A stretch of DNA of 64,000 nucleotides. Origin: Halomonas gemina. GTDB taxonomy: Bacteria > Pseudomonadota > Gammaproteobacteria > Pseudomonadales > Halomonadaceae. Below the pieces are notes generated by a model. That model did no database searches. It was not told the origin of the DNA and saw nothing but the letters and a program-made list of their open reading frames with translations. Location: the NCBI RefSeq assembly GCF_023554995.1, contig NZ_JAMJPK010000006.1:124001-188000 (forward strand), given 5' to 3'. Shown here in pieces: positions 35,526 to 43,132 of this stretch. A program made the position numbers and the translations under genes. Positions within the stretch are counted from its first letter, which is position 1. The number at the start of each line of letters is the position of its first letter.

Positions 35526-35536
35526 CCCCGCCTGAC

Positions 35537-35554
35537 GAAGTGAGCACTCACTCC
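35537..35554. repeat. Core-locus palindrome, copy A
   Basis: GAAGTGAGCACTCACTCC, near-palindromic, overlapping the waaA stop codon. See also the copies at 36501, 37995 and 40147. Confidence 0.6.
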
Positions 35555-36849
35555 GTCGGCATGAGCCCTTCCAGGCCCGCCAGGGTGCGCGCCAGGGCGC
35601 CCCGATTGGCCGCGACCACCCCGCGGCCGGCCTCGGCGAGGCGGCGCCGCTCCTCCCGGTCGCCGAACAGGCGCCGCAGTTCGGTGGCCAGCGTCTCGGC
35701 GTCTTCGACCTCCACCAGGGCGCCGGCCTCGCGCATCACCTCGGCCACGTCCGAGAAGTTGGCCAGCGCCGGCCCGGTGAGCACCGGGGTTCCCAGTGCC
35801 GCCGGCTCCAGCAGGTTGTGCCCGCCGATGGGCACCAGGCTGCCACCCACGAAGGCCAGGTCGGCCACGCCATAGAGCGCCAACAGCTCGCCCATGGTGT
35901 CGCCCAGGTAAACGGCCGTGTCGTCCCGCGGCCACTCGTCGCGGGAGCGGCGCGCCAGTGTCAGGTCCGCCTGGCGGCACAGCGCGGCCACGGCGTCGAA
36001 GCGACGGGGATGGCGGGGCACCAGGACCAGCAAGGCATCGGGTAGCCGCTCGCGCAGGCGGGCATGGGCGGCCAGCAGCTGCTCGTCCTCGCCGGGATGG
36101 GTGGAGCCGGCTACCCAGACAGGACGCTCGCCCAGCCGGGTACGCAAGCGCTCACTCACCTCCCGGGCCTTGCCACCGACGGTGATATCGAACTTCAGCG
36201 AGCCCACCACCGTGGTGCGTGGCGGCGCCATGCCCAGCTCAATGAAGCGCCGGGCATCGGCCTCGGACTTGGCCGCCAGCCAGGCCACATGGGACAGCGC
36301 CTCGGCCATCAGCGGGCGCAGGCGGCGGTAGCCCCGAAAGCCGCGGGGCGAGAGACGGCCGTTGACCACCGCCACCGGCACCCCGGCCCGGTCGCAGGCG
36401 GCCAGCAGGTTAGGCCAGAGTTCGGTCTCGAAGAAGATGGCAAGCTCGGGGCGTAGCCGGGCGACGAAACGGCGGGCCGCGCCGGGAAAATCCAGCGGCA
36501 CGAAGTGATGGCTCACTTCGCCCCCGCTTCCCGAGCCGCTGCGGTTCCCTGCCAGCGCCAGCACGCGTTCGGCGCCGGTGGCGGTCATGGTGGTAACGAC
36601 CAGGCGGTGGCCGGGCCAGCGTTCGAGGAGCACCTCGATCAACGGGCGGGCGGCCTGCACCTCGCCTACCGAGGCGCAGTGTAGCCAGAGGGTGCGCTCG
36701 CCCTCGCCGGCGGGCGGGATCAGGCCCAACCGCTCGCGACGCGCCCTCCCGGGCAACTGCTCGCGCCAGACGCGTCGCCAGATCAGCGGCGCAAGGAGGT
36801 AGAGGGCCGCCGCATAGCCCCGACGCGCCCAGGGACGTGGCGCCGGCAT
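35548..36849 (-). CDS. waaA: 3-deoxy-D-manno-octulosonic acid transferase
   Basis: Transfers Kdo from CMP-Kdo to lipid IVA at the inner-membrane face. 433 residues: an N-terminal membrane anchor (about 9-27), catalytic Glu63 in LHCASVGEVQAA, FFETELWPNLLA, and the GT30 C-terminal GGSLVPIGGHNLLEPAALGTPVL. Whether it adds one or two Kdo cannot be read directly; the nearby kdkA and opsX suggest one. Its start overlaps the hldE stop by 1 bp (TGATG), implying coupled translation. Copy D of the local palindrome lies inside the gene. Confidence 0.97.
   Translation of the reverse strand: MPAPRPWARRGYAAALYLLAPLIWRRVWREQLPGRARRERLGLIPPAGEGERTLWLHCASVGEVQAARPLIEVLLERWPGHRLVVTTMTATGAERVLALAGNRSGSGSGGEVSHHFVPLDFPGAARRFVARLRPELAIFFETELWPNLLAACDRAGVPVAVVNGRLSPRGFRGYRRLRPLMAEALSHVAWLAAKSEADARRFIELGMAPPRTTVVGSLKFDITVGGKAREVSERLRTRLGERPVWVAGSTHPGEDEQLLAAHARLRERLPDALLVLVPRHPRRFDAVAALCRQADLTLARRSRDEWPRDDTAVYLGDTMGELLALYGVADLAFVGGSLVPIGGHNLLEPAALGTPVLTGPALANFSDVAEVMREAGALVEVEDAETLATELRRLFGDREERRRLAEAGRGVVAANRGALARTLAGLEGLMPTE
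36501..36520. repeat. Core-locus palindrome, copy D (variant)
   Basis: CGAAGTGATGGCTCACTTCG: 8-bp arms around a TGGC centre, within waaA (encoding EVSHHF). It shares the GAAGTGA/TCACTTC arms with the other copies but has a wider centre. Confidence 0.5.
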
Positions 36850-38279
36850 CAGGCCTCGCGGTCGAGGATGGTGGAGATCATCGCCGTGGTGGAGACGCCA
36901 TCCTCGAAGCCCAGCACCCTGACCTCGCCCCCCGCCTCGCGGACGGCCGCGCCACCGGCGATTTCCTCGGGGCGATAGTCACCGCCCTTGACCAGCACGT
37001 CCGGCAGCACCGCCTCGATCAGCCGCTGGGGGGTGTCCTCGCCGAAGGGCACCACCCAGTCGACGGCGCCCAGGCCGGCCAGCACCTGCATGCGCCGCGC
37101 CAGGGGATTGATGGGCCGCTTGGGGCCCTTGAGGCGGCCGATGGAGGCATCATCGTTGACGGCCACCACCAGCCGGTCGCCGAGGCGGCGGGCCTGCTCC
37201 AGGTAGGCGACGTGGCCGGCATGCAGGATGTCGAAGCAGCCATTGGTCATCACTACCCGCTCACCGCGGGCCTGGGCGGCACGTACCGCCTCGATCAGCA
37301 CAGGCTCCTCGATCACCCCGAACTCGGCCAGCTTGTCGCCGTGCAAGGCGGTATAGAGCTCGGCAATCGACAGGGTCGCGGTGCCAGGCTTGGCCACCAC
37401 CAGGCCGGCGGCCAGGTTGGCCAGGGTCATCGCCTCGGCGAAACCGTGCCCGGCCGCCAGCGCCAGGCCCAGCACGCCGATCACGGTGTCGCCCGCCCCG
37501 GTGACGTCGAAAACCTCGCGGGCATGGGTCGGCAGGTTCAGCGGCTCGTGTCCCTCGCGGATCAGCGTCATCCCCTTCTCGCTGCGGGTGATCAGCAGCG
37601 CCTCCAGCTCCAGCTCGGCGCGTAGTGCCTCGCCCCGGACGGCGAGTTCGGCGTCGTCCCGGCAATGGCCTACCACAGCCTCGAACTCCCCCAGGTTGGG
37701 GGTGATCACGCTGGCCCCGCGGTAGCGGCTGAAGTCGCTGCCCTTGGGATCCACCAGCACCCGTTTGCCGGCGGCCTTCACCAGCCGGATCAGCGCCTCG
37801 ACCCGATTCAGGGTCCCCTTGCCGTAATCTGAGAGGATCACCAGGTCGCAGTCGGGCAGGGCCGCCTCGACCTTCTCCAGCAGCCCGCTGGTGTCGACGT
37901 CGCCGAGCCCCTCCTCGAAGTCCAGGCGGATCAACTGCTGGTTGCGGCTCATCACCCGCAGCTTGGTGATGGTCGGAATGCCGGGGCTGCGGTCGAAGTG
38001 AGTACTCACTCCGGAATCCTCTAGCCGGGAGGACAACCGCTCGGCATTGTCGTCGTCACCCACCAGGCCGGCCAGGGCGGCATGGGCGCCCAGGGAGGCG
38101 ATGTTGAGGGCCACGTTGGCGGCGCCGCCGGGACGGTCCTCGGACTCGTCTACCCGGACCACCGGCACCGGCGCCTCCGGGGAGATGCGCGAGGTGCCAC
38201 CATGCCAGTAGCGATCGAGCATGACATCGCCCACCACCAGCAGGCGGGAGCGCTCCAGGGCGGTCAGGTCAAGCTTCAT
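36849..38279 (-). CDS. hldE: Bifunctional heptose-7-phosphate kinase / heptose-1-phosphate adenylyltransferase
   Basis: Makes ADP-D-glycero-beta-D-manno-heptose for LPS. 476 residues: a PfkB-type kinase domain (about 1-320; [22 protein letters not shown], and the anion-hole [12 protein letters not shown]) fused to a nucleotidyltransferase domain (about 340-476; [17 protein letters not shown] with the HxGH motif). It works with GmhB and HldD in this locus. It overlaps opsX upstream by 11 bp and waaA downstream by 1 bp, forming opsX-hldE-waaA. Confidence 0.98.
   Translation of the reverse strand: MKLDLTALERSRLLVVGDVMLDRYWHGGTSRISPEAPVPVVRVDESEDRPGGAANVALNIASLGAHAALAGLVGDDDNAERLSSRLEDSGVSTHFDRSPGIPTITKLRVMSRNQQLIRLDFEEGLGDVDTSGLLEKVEAALPDCDLVILSDYGKGTLNRVEALIRLVKAAGKRVLVDPKGSDFSRYRGASVITPNLGEFEAVVGHCRDDAELAVRGEALRAELELEALLITRSEKGMTLIREGHEPLNLPTHAREVFDVTGAGDTVIGVLGLALAAGHGFAEAMTLANLAAGLVVAKPGTATLSIAELYTALHGDKLAEFGVIEEPVLIEAVRAAQARGERVVMTNGCFDILHAGHVAYLEQARRLGDRLVVAVNDDASIGRLKGPKRPINPLARRMQVLAGLGAVDWVVPFGEDTPQRLIEAVLPDVLVKGGDYRPEEIAGGAAVREAGGEVRVLGFEDGVSTTAMISTILDREA
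37995..38012. repeat. Core-locus palindrome, copy B
   Basis: GAAGTGAGTACTCACTCC inside hldE (encoding GVSTHF). Its centre AGTGAGTACTCACT is a perfect 14-bp palindrome. Confidence 0.6.
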
Positions 38280-39366
38280 CAGGGGACTCCGTGTCCGGTG
38301 GGATCTCGGGTTGGGCCAGCACTGCCTCGAGACGGTCGATCACGTCCTCGGCACGAATCAGCGACATGGCGTCGGGGTGACGGACCCGCTGGCCCCAGGA
38401 GAGTTCCGTGGGTTCCTTGTGCAGGAAGGTACGTACCGCGTCTGCGTAGCGATTCACGGCGAATTCCCGCCATAGGTAGGGGCCCGTCCTGTCCACATTC
38501 GATGTGGCATAAAGTCCGACCACGGGTGTTCCGAGGGCATTGGCCATGTGTACGGGCCCCGTGTCGGGAGCGATCACCAATCGAGCGCTGCGAATCAGCG
38601 CCAGCAGGCCCTTGAGCGAGGTCTGGCCGATGGCATCGATCACCACGTCGTCAGGACAGAGGGCCTGGATGCGCTCGCCGAGCTGGCGCTCCTGGGTGCT
38701 ACCGCCGCCAGTGAGCACCGTCTTCAGGCCATACTGGCGCCAGGCATGCTCGATCACCGCCGCATAGCCCTCGGCAGACCAGTTGCGAAAATTTCGCAGA
38801 CGTACGCTGCTGCAAGGGTTGATCATCACATAAGGTGTCTCGCCGGTGATGTCGGCGGCCTCCTCGACAGCGGCCTCGGGTACCGGCAGGTCCCAGGCCA
38901 GCGAGAGGTCCTCGACGCCCAGCAGGCGTGCAAAGTCGAGGAAGGACTCCAGCACATGGGCTCGAGGATGGGGCGCCAGGTGGCGCTGGGTGAACCAGTG
39001 CTGGGCATCCTTGGCACGGGCCCTGTCGTAGCCCACCCGTACGTCGACCTTGAGTCCCAGGGAGAGCACGCTGGCCCGCAGCGCCTGCTGCATATGCAGC
39101 AGGACGTCGAAGCGGGTATCGGCCAGCTCGCGCCACAGGGCCCGCATGCCCGCTACCCCCGTCGCCTTGTCGTAGACGATGAACTCGACCCCGGATAGGC
39201 CCGCCAGTAGACTGTGCTCGCCCTTGCCGATGATCCAGGTGATCCGCGCCTCGGGCCACTGACGCTGCAGGGCACGCACCGTCGGCACCAAGTTACAGAC
39301 ATCGCCCAGGGCGGAGAGCCGCAGTATGCAGATATGCTCAGGTCGGGCGGGCAGAGGATGCTTCAT
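38269..39366 (-). CDS. opsX: OpsX-type heptosyltransferase I (GT9)
   Basis: 365-residue GT-B enzyme adding the first heptose to Kdo. The start [19 protein letters not shown], then [31 protein letters not shown], and [23 protein letters not shown] closely follow Haemophilus influenzae OpsX as I recall it, more than enterobacterial WaaC. The start at 39366 ([10 protein letters not shown]) interlocks with the kdkA start in the same CATG; an upstream ATG at 39402 would overlap kdkA by 38 bp. Neither has a clear ribosome-binding site. It overlaps hldE by 11 bp. Confidence 0.88.
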   Translation of the reverse strand: MKHPLPARPEHICILRLSALGDVCNLVPTVRALQRQWPEARITWIIGKGEHSLLAGLSGVEFIVYDKATGVAGMRALWRELADTRFDVLLHMQQALRASVLSLGLKVDVRVGYDRARAKDAQHWFTQRHLAPHPRAHVLESFLDFARLLGVEDLSLAWDLPVPEAAVEEAADITGETPYVMINPCSSVRLRNFRNWSAEGYAAVIEHAWRQYGLKTVLTGGGSTQERQLGERIQALCPDDVVIDAIGQTSLKGLLALIRSARLVIAPDTGPVHMANALGTPVVGLYATSNVDRTGPYLWREFAVNRYADAVRTFLHKEPTELSWGQRVRHPDAMSLIRAEDVIDRLEAVLAQPEIPPDTESPDEA

Positions 39367-40111
39367 GCGGTTGGCAACGTATCGAGCGGGAAAGATTTTC
39401 ATTCTATATGATGCAGACAGTTTATGTGACGCCGACCGGGCGTCACAAACGGCACCGCCCATCCCGCCCCGCGCCTTCGAATCCGCCTACTGGCGCGACG
39501 CCGGCCGGGTCATTGGCGAGGCCCCCGGCCGCGGGGCCAGCCTCTTCCTGGATGCCAGCCCCTTCGAGGAGGGCGCCCAATGGGTGCTCAGGCCCTATCG
39601 TCGCGGTGGCCTCATCGCCAGGCTCGGCGACACCCGCTACCTGTGGACCGGCCTGGAGCGGACCCGCGCCTTTCGCGAGTGTCGCCTGACCGCCGAGCTC
39701 TTCGAGCAAGGCCTGCCAGTGCCACGACCGGTCGCCGCTCGGGTGACCCGCCAGGGGCTCGCCTACCAGGCGGCACTAATCACGGAGCGCATTCCCGGCG
39801 CCCGTGCCCTGGCCAGCCTGCTTCAGAACGACGAAGCCGATGACCGCCTGCTTGCACGCGTCGGCGCCACCATCCGGCGCTTCCACGATGCCGGCCTGGA
39901 TCACGTGGACCTCAACGCACGCAACCTGCTGGTCGACCCGCAGCACGCGGTGTGGCTGATCGACCTCGACCGCTGCCGGCTGCGCCTCAAGGGCGCCTGG
40001 CAGGCGGGCAACCTGGCGCGTCTCGAACGCTCGCTGGTGAAGTTCGAGGCCCCCGCGGCCATGGCAGTCATCCGAGCCGGCTATGACGCTCACTCCCAGG
40101 CGTCGATATAA
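39365..40111 (+). CDS. kdkA: 3-deoxy-D-manno-octulosonic acid kinase
   Basis: Phosphorylates Kdo in the LPS core with ATP. 248 residues with protein-kinase-like motifs: GRVIGEAPGRGASLFL, RPYRRGGLIARL, the catalytic loop HVDLNARNLLV (Asp182, Asn187) and the metal motif LIDLDR (200-203). Order and wording match Haemophilus KdkA. The ATG at 39365 has AGAGGA 6-7 nt upstream and gives the family N-terminus (ATYRAGKIFILYDAD). It is divergent from opsX, sharing a CATG. Its 3' end overlaps the convergent GT4 gene by 22 bp. Confidence 0.94.
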   Translation: MRLATYRAGKIFILYDADSLCDADRASQTAPPIPPRAFESAYWRDAGRVIGEAPGRGASLFLDASPFEEGAQWVLRPYRRGGLIARLGDTRYLWTGLERTRAFRECRLTAELFEQGLPVPRPVAARVTRQGLAYQAALITERIPGARALASLLQNDEADDRLLARVGATIRRFHDAGLDHVDLNARNLLVDPQHAVWLIDLDRCRLRLKGAWQAGNLARLERSLVKFEAPAAMAVIRAGYDAHSQASI

Positions 40112-41220
40112 GCCCTCTCCAGCCCCTGCACGTGGGCATTCAGCGTGAAGTGAGCACTTACTTTCTCGCGAGCACCCTCACCCAGGCACTGTCTCAGCGT
40201 GGCATCGCCGGCCAGTTCCCCCATGGCGTCACGCCAGGCCAGGGGATCATCGGGCGCGGCCAGGCGGCCCGTCCCCTCATCGATGAGCTCGGGAATGGCC
40301 CCACTGTTGGCACCGACCACGGCCTTGCCGGCGGCCATCGCCTCGATCACCGTCAGGCCGAAGGCCTCATTGCGCGACGGCACGCAGACGATATCGAGGG
40401 CCTCGAACAGCCTCGGCAGGTCAGCCCGGAAGCCGGCGAAGGTCACCCGCTCCGCCAGGCCGAGTTCGGCCACGCGCTCGTGCAGTTCGGCCACGAAGGC
40501 CTCGCTGCTGCCCTCAGCGGCGGTCAACCCGCCGATCAGCACCCCGTGCCAGGCCAGCGCCGGATGACGCTCGGCGAGCCCTGCCAGTGCCTCGATCCAC
40601 AGGCCCTGGCCCTTGCCAGGCGTCAGCCGACCTGCCAGGCCGATCACCACTGCCCCGGGCGGAACACCGAGCGAGTCGCGCAGGGCCTGCCGCTTGGTCT
40701 CGGTGAGGCGCGGCGCATAGGGTGCCGGGTCGATGCCCAGATAGAGCCGGCGGATGCGCCCGGGTGGCAGCGGGAAGGCAGCCAGATTGCGTTGACGAGT
40801 CGTCTCGCTGATGGAAAAGACAAGCGTCACCTTGCCGTAGGCCCAGCGATGGTAGGGATCCTTCTTGGGACGCGTGACGCCCATATGGTCGGTGAAGAAG
40901 AGTCGCAGCGAGGGACGCAGGGTCACCAGCAGGGCCCCCAGGCGCAGGTCGCTGGACTTGTGGCAATGGAGGATCCGGATATCGTGGGCCTTCAGGTATT
41001 TGAGCAGGCGCCCCACCTTCAAGAGGGCCTTGCCACGGGAAGCCACTGTCAGCGGCGTGATGTCGGCCTCGACAAGGCTCGCGGCGACCCGAGAACCCGC
41101 TAGCGCCAGGCCGTGGGCCTCCCACCCCTGTCGCCTCAGCTCGGGTATAATGCGCGATGGATACATTTCCAGTCCGCCCCAGCCGTTCGAGAGGCAGATA
41201 TGCATGACCTTGCGGGACAA
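40090..41220 (-). CDS. GT4-family glycosyltransferase (WaaG-like)
   Basis: 376-residue GT-B enzyme. It opens MHICLSNGWGGLEMYPSRIIPEL, has HCHKSSDLRLGALL and FTDHMG in the N-terminal domain, GLAGRLTPGKGQGLWIEAL at the domain boundary, and the EX7E-type donor motif SRNEAFGLTVIEAMAAGKAVV. The start is read as a TTG at 41220 because a strong AAAGGAG lies exactly 6 nt before it. The ATG at 41205 would be 21 nt from that site. It probably adds a core hexose; acceptor and sugar are unknown. It is divergent from the next GT9 gene by 38 bp. Copy C of the palindrome lies near its 3' end. Confidence 0.88.
   Translation of the reverse strand: MSRKVMHICLSNGWGGLEMYPSRIIPELRRQGWEAHGLALAGSRVAASLVEADITPLTVASRGKALLKVGRLLKYLKAHDIRILHCHKSSDLRLGALLVTLRPSLRLFFTDHMGVTRPKKDPYHRWAYGKVTLVFSISETTRQRNLAAFPLPPGRIRRLYLGIDPAPYAPRLTETKRQALRDSLGVPPGAVVIGLAGRLTPGKGQGLWIEALAGLAERHPALAWHGVLIGGLTAAEGSSEAFVAELHERVAELGLAERVTFAGFRADLPRLFEALDIVCVPSRNEAFGLTVIEAMAAGKAVVGANSGAIPELIDEGTGRLAAPDDPLAWRDAMGELAGDATLRQCLGEGAREKVSAHFTLNAHVQGLERAYIDAWE
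40147..40164. repeat. Core-locus palindrome, copy C
   Basis: GAAGTGAGCACTTACTTT inside the GT4 gene (encoding KVSAHF). It differs from copy A at three bases. Confidence 0.5.
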
Positions 41221-41258
41221 GAGGGTCTCCTTTGCGGTTACGGGGCTCGGGAGCCCGG

Positions 41259-42362
41259 ATGATGACACTTCGCCCTGCCAACGGTGATGGCGACAGCCCC
41301 CGTCTGCTGGTGGTTCGCAACGACAAGCTCGGGGATTTCATGCTCGCCTGGCCGGCACTGGCCGGTCTCAAGGCGACCGATCCTAGCCCCCATGTCAGCG
41401 TGCTGGTACCAGCCTACACCGCGCCCCTTGCCAGGCAGTGCCCCTGGATCGACGAGGTGCTGATCGACCCGGGTGAAGCAGGCGGCCGCCCGGGTCGACA
41501 GGCGCTGCTACACCAGCTGCGCGAGGCGCGCTTCGATGCCCTGCTGACGCTCTTTTCAACACCGCGCATCGGCTGGCTGGGCTGGCGGGCTGGTATTCCC
41601 CTGCGTCTGGCCCCGGCCACCAAGTGGGCCCAGCTATTCTACAATCGACGCATCGTGCAGCGCAGGTCCCGCTCCGAGAAGCCGGAATACCTCTACAACC
41701 TGGAGCTGGCCGAGGCCCTGCTGGCAGAACTCGGGCTCGCGGTGCCGGCACGCCCCGAGCCGCCCTACTGGCCGCTTCCCGAGGGGGTCCGTGAGGCGCA
41801 GCGGGAGCGAATTTCCGACGAGTTGGGCCTGGATAGCTCGCGCCCCTGGTTCTTCGTGCATCCCGGCAGCGGCGGCTCGGCCGTGAACCTATCCCTCGAG
41901 CGCTATGCGACCCTGGTACTGGGCGTGGAAGCTCGACTGGCCAAGGCGAATCTTCCCGCCCCGGCCTGGGTGCTCACCGCCGGCCCCGGCGAGGAGGCCG
42001 CAGCCGATCGACTCCGCGAGCGCCTGGTCGGCGACGGGGTAACGGCATGCCTGCTGCCGCCCCGCCACGGGCTCGAAGACTTTGCCCTCAGCCTGTCCGC
42101 CGCCGACCTCTTCATCGCCGGCTCTACCGGCCCCCTGCATATTGCCGGCTGCCTGGACCGCCCTACCGCGGGCTTCTATCCCTCCCGGCGCTCGTCTACC
42201 CCCTTGCGCTGGCAGACCTGCAATGCCGAGGCCCGTCGGCTAGCCTTCTGCCCGCCACCCGGGGCCGGTGAGCGCGACATGGACAGCATCGACCTGGAGG
42301 CCGCAGCGAGCCGGATCGCCGACCACCTATACCACTTCCCGACCAGCGAGACGACGTCATGA
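41259..42362 (+). CDS. GT9-family (heptosyltransferase-like) glycosyltransferase
   Basis: 367 residues. PRLLVVRNDKLGDFMLAWPAL is the GT9 opening, HPGSGGSAVNLSLERY the sugar-nucleotide loop, and FIAGSTGPLHIAGCLDRPTAGFYP the donor-binding motif. It differs clearly from the OpsX and WaaF genes here, so it may be a third heptosyltransferase (WaaQ-like); the exact linkage is unknown. Two adjacent ATGs (41259, 41262) follow GGGAG. Its stop overlaps the next start by 4 bp (ATGA). Confidence 0.87.
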   Translation: MMTLRPANGDGDSPRLLVVRNDKLGDFMLAWPALAGLKATDPSPHVSVLVPAYTAPLARQCPWIDEVLIDPGEAGGRPGRQALLHQLREARFDALLTLFSTPRIGWLGWRAGIPLRLAPATKWAQLFYNRRIVQRRSRSEKPEYLYNLELAEALLAELGLAVPARPEPPYWPLPEGVREAQRERISDELGLDSSRPWFFVHPGSGGSAVNLSLERYATLVLGVEARLAKANLPAPAWVLTAGPGEEAAADRLRERLVGDGVTACLLPPRHGLEDFALSLSAADLFIAGSTGPLHIAGCLDRPTAGFYPSRRSSTPLRWQTCNAEARRLAFCPPPGAGERDMDSIDLEAAASRIADHLYHFPTSETTS

Positions 42363-43132
42363 CCCCGATCACCGGCATCATCATCACCCTCGATGAAGCG
42401 GAGAACATCGCCGACTGCATCGCCTCGCTGAAACCGGTCTGCGACGAGATCATCGTCGTGGACTCGGGAAGCCGGGACGATACGATGGCGATCGCCGAGC
42501 GAGAGGGCGCCAACGTCATCCATCAGCCCTACCTCGGCGACGGCCCACAGAAGGCCTTCGCCGTGCCTCGGGCGCGCAACGACTGGATCCTCGCCCTGGA
42601 TGCCGATGAGCGACTCGAGGAGGATGCCATCGCTGCCATCCGGGCACTGGAACTGGATGATCCCGACAAGGCCTATCGCTTCAATCGCCGAAACTTTGCC
42701 GGCAACCACTGGATCAAGGCCGCTGGCTTCTATCCAGACCCGGTGACACGGCTTTACAACCGCACCACCTCGGGTTACCTGCCGAAGAAAGCACACTCTT
42801 CCGTAAAGGCCCCACAAGCCCTGGACACTGGGACGCATATCCGTCATTTCACCTACCGGGACCTGTCCCACTGGATCATCCGCATCGATCAACTTTCGAG
42901 CCGAGACGCCTGGGCGATGAAGCAGCAAGGGAAAGGGCCCTCCCGTAGCCGGCCCACCTGGCATGCACTGAGTGCCTTGTTGAGAAAGCTCATACTCAAG
43001 GGAGGGCTGTTCCAGGGCGCCGACGGGATGACGGTGGCCGTGACCACCGCGTTTCATGCCTACATGAAGTACGCGAAGTTGAATGAGCTGTACGAGAACG
43101 AACGAGCGCGCGTAGCTTCTGATCATGCCTAG
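42359..43132 (+). CDS. GT2-family glycosyltransferase (WaaE/KdtX-like)
   Basis: 257-residue GT-A enzyme: IIITLDEAENIADCIASL, the nucleotide-binding IIVVDSGSRDDT, and DWILALDADERL (DxD). The rest (FAGNHWIKAAGFYPD, TRLYNR) matches the WaaE/KdtX group that adds a beta-linked glucose to core heptose I in Klebsiella and Haemophilus-type cores. It overlaps the preceding GT9 gene by 4 bp and the next gene by 8 bp, so the three are translated together. Confidence 0.9.
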   Translation: MTPITGIIITLDEAENIADCIASLKPVCDEIIVVDSGSRDDTMAIAEREGANVIHQPYLGDGPQKAFAVPRARNDWILALDADERLEEDAIAAIRALELDDPDKAYRFNRRNFAGNHWIKAAGFYPDPVTRLYNRTTSGYLPKKAHSSVKAPQALDTGTHIRHFTYRDLSHWIIRIDQLSSRDAWAMKQQGKGPSRSRPTWHALSALLRKLILKGGLFQGADGMTVAVTTAFHAYMKYAKLNELYENERARVASDHA

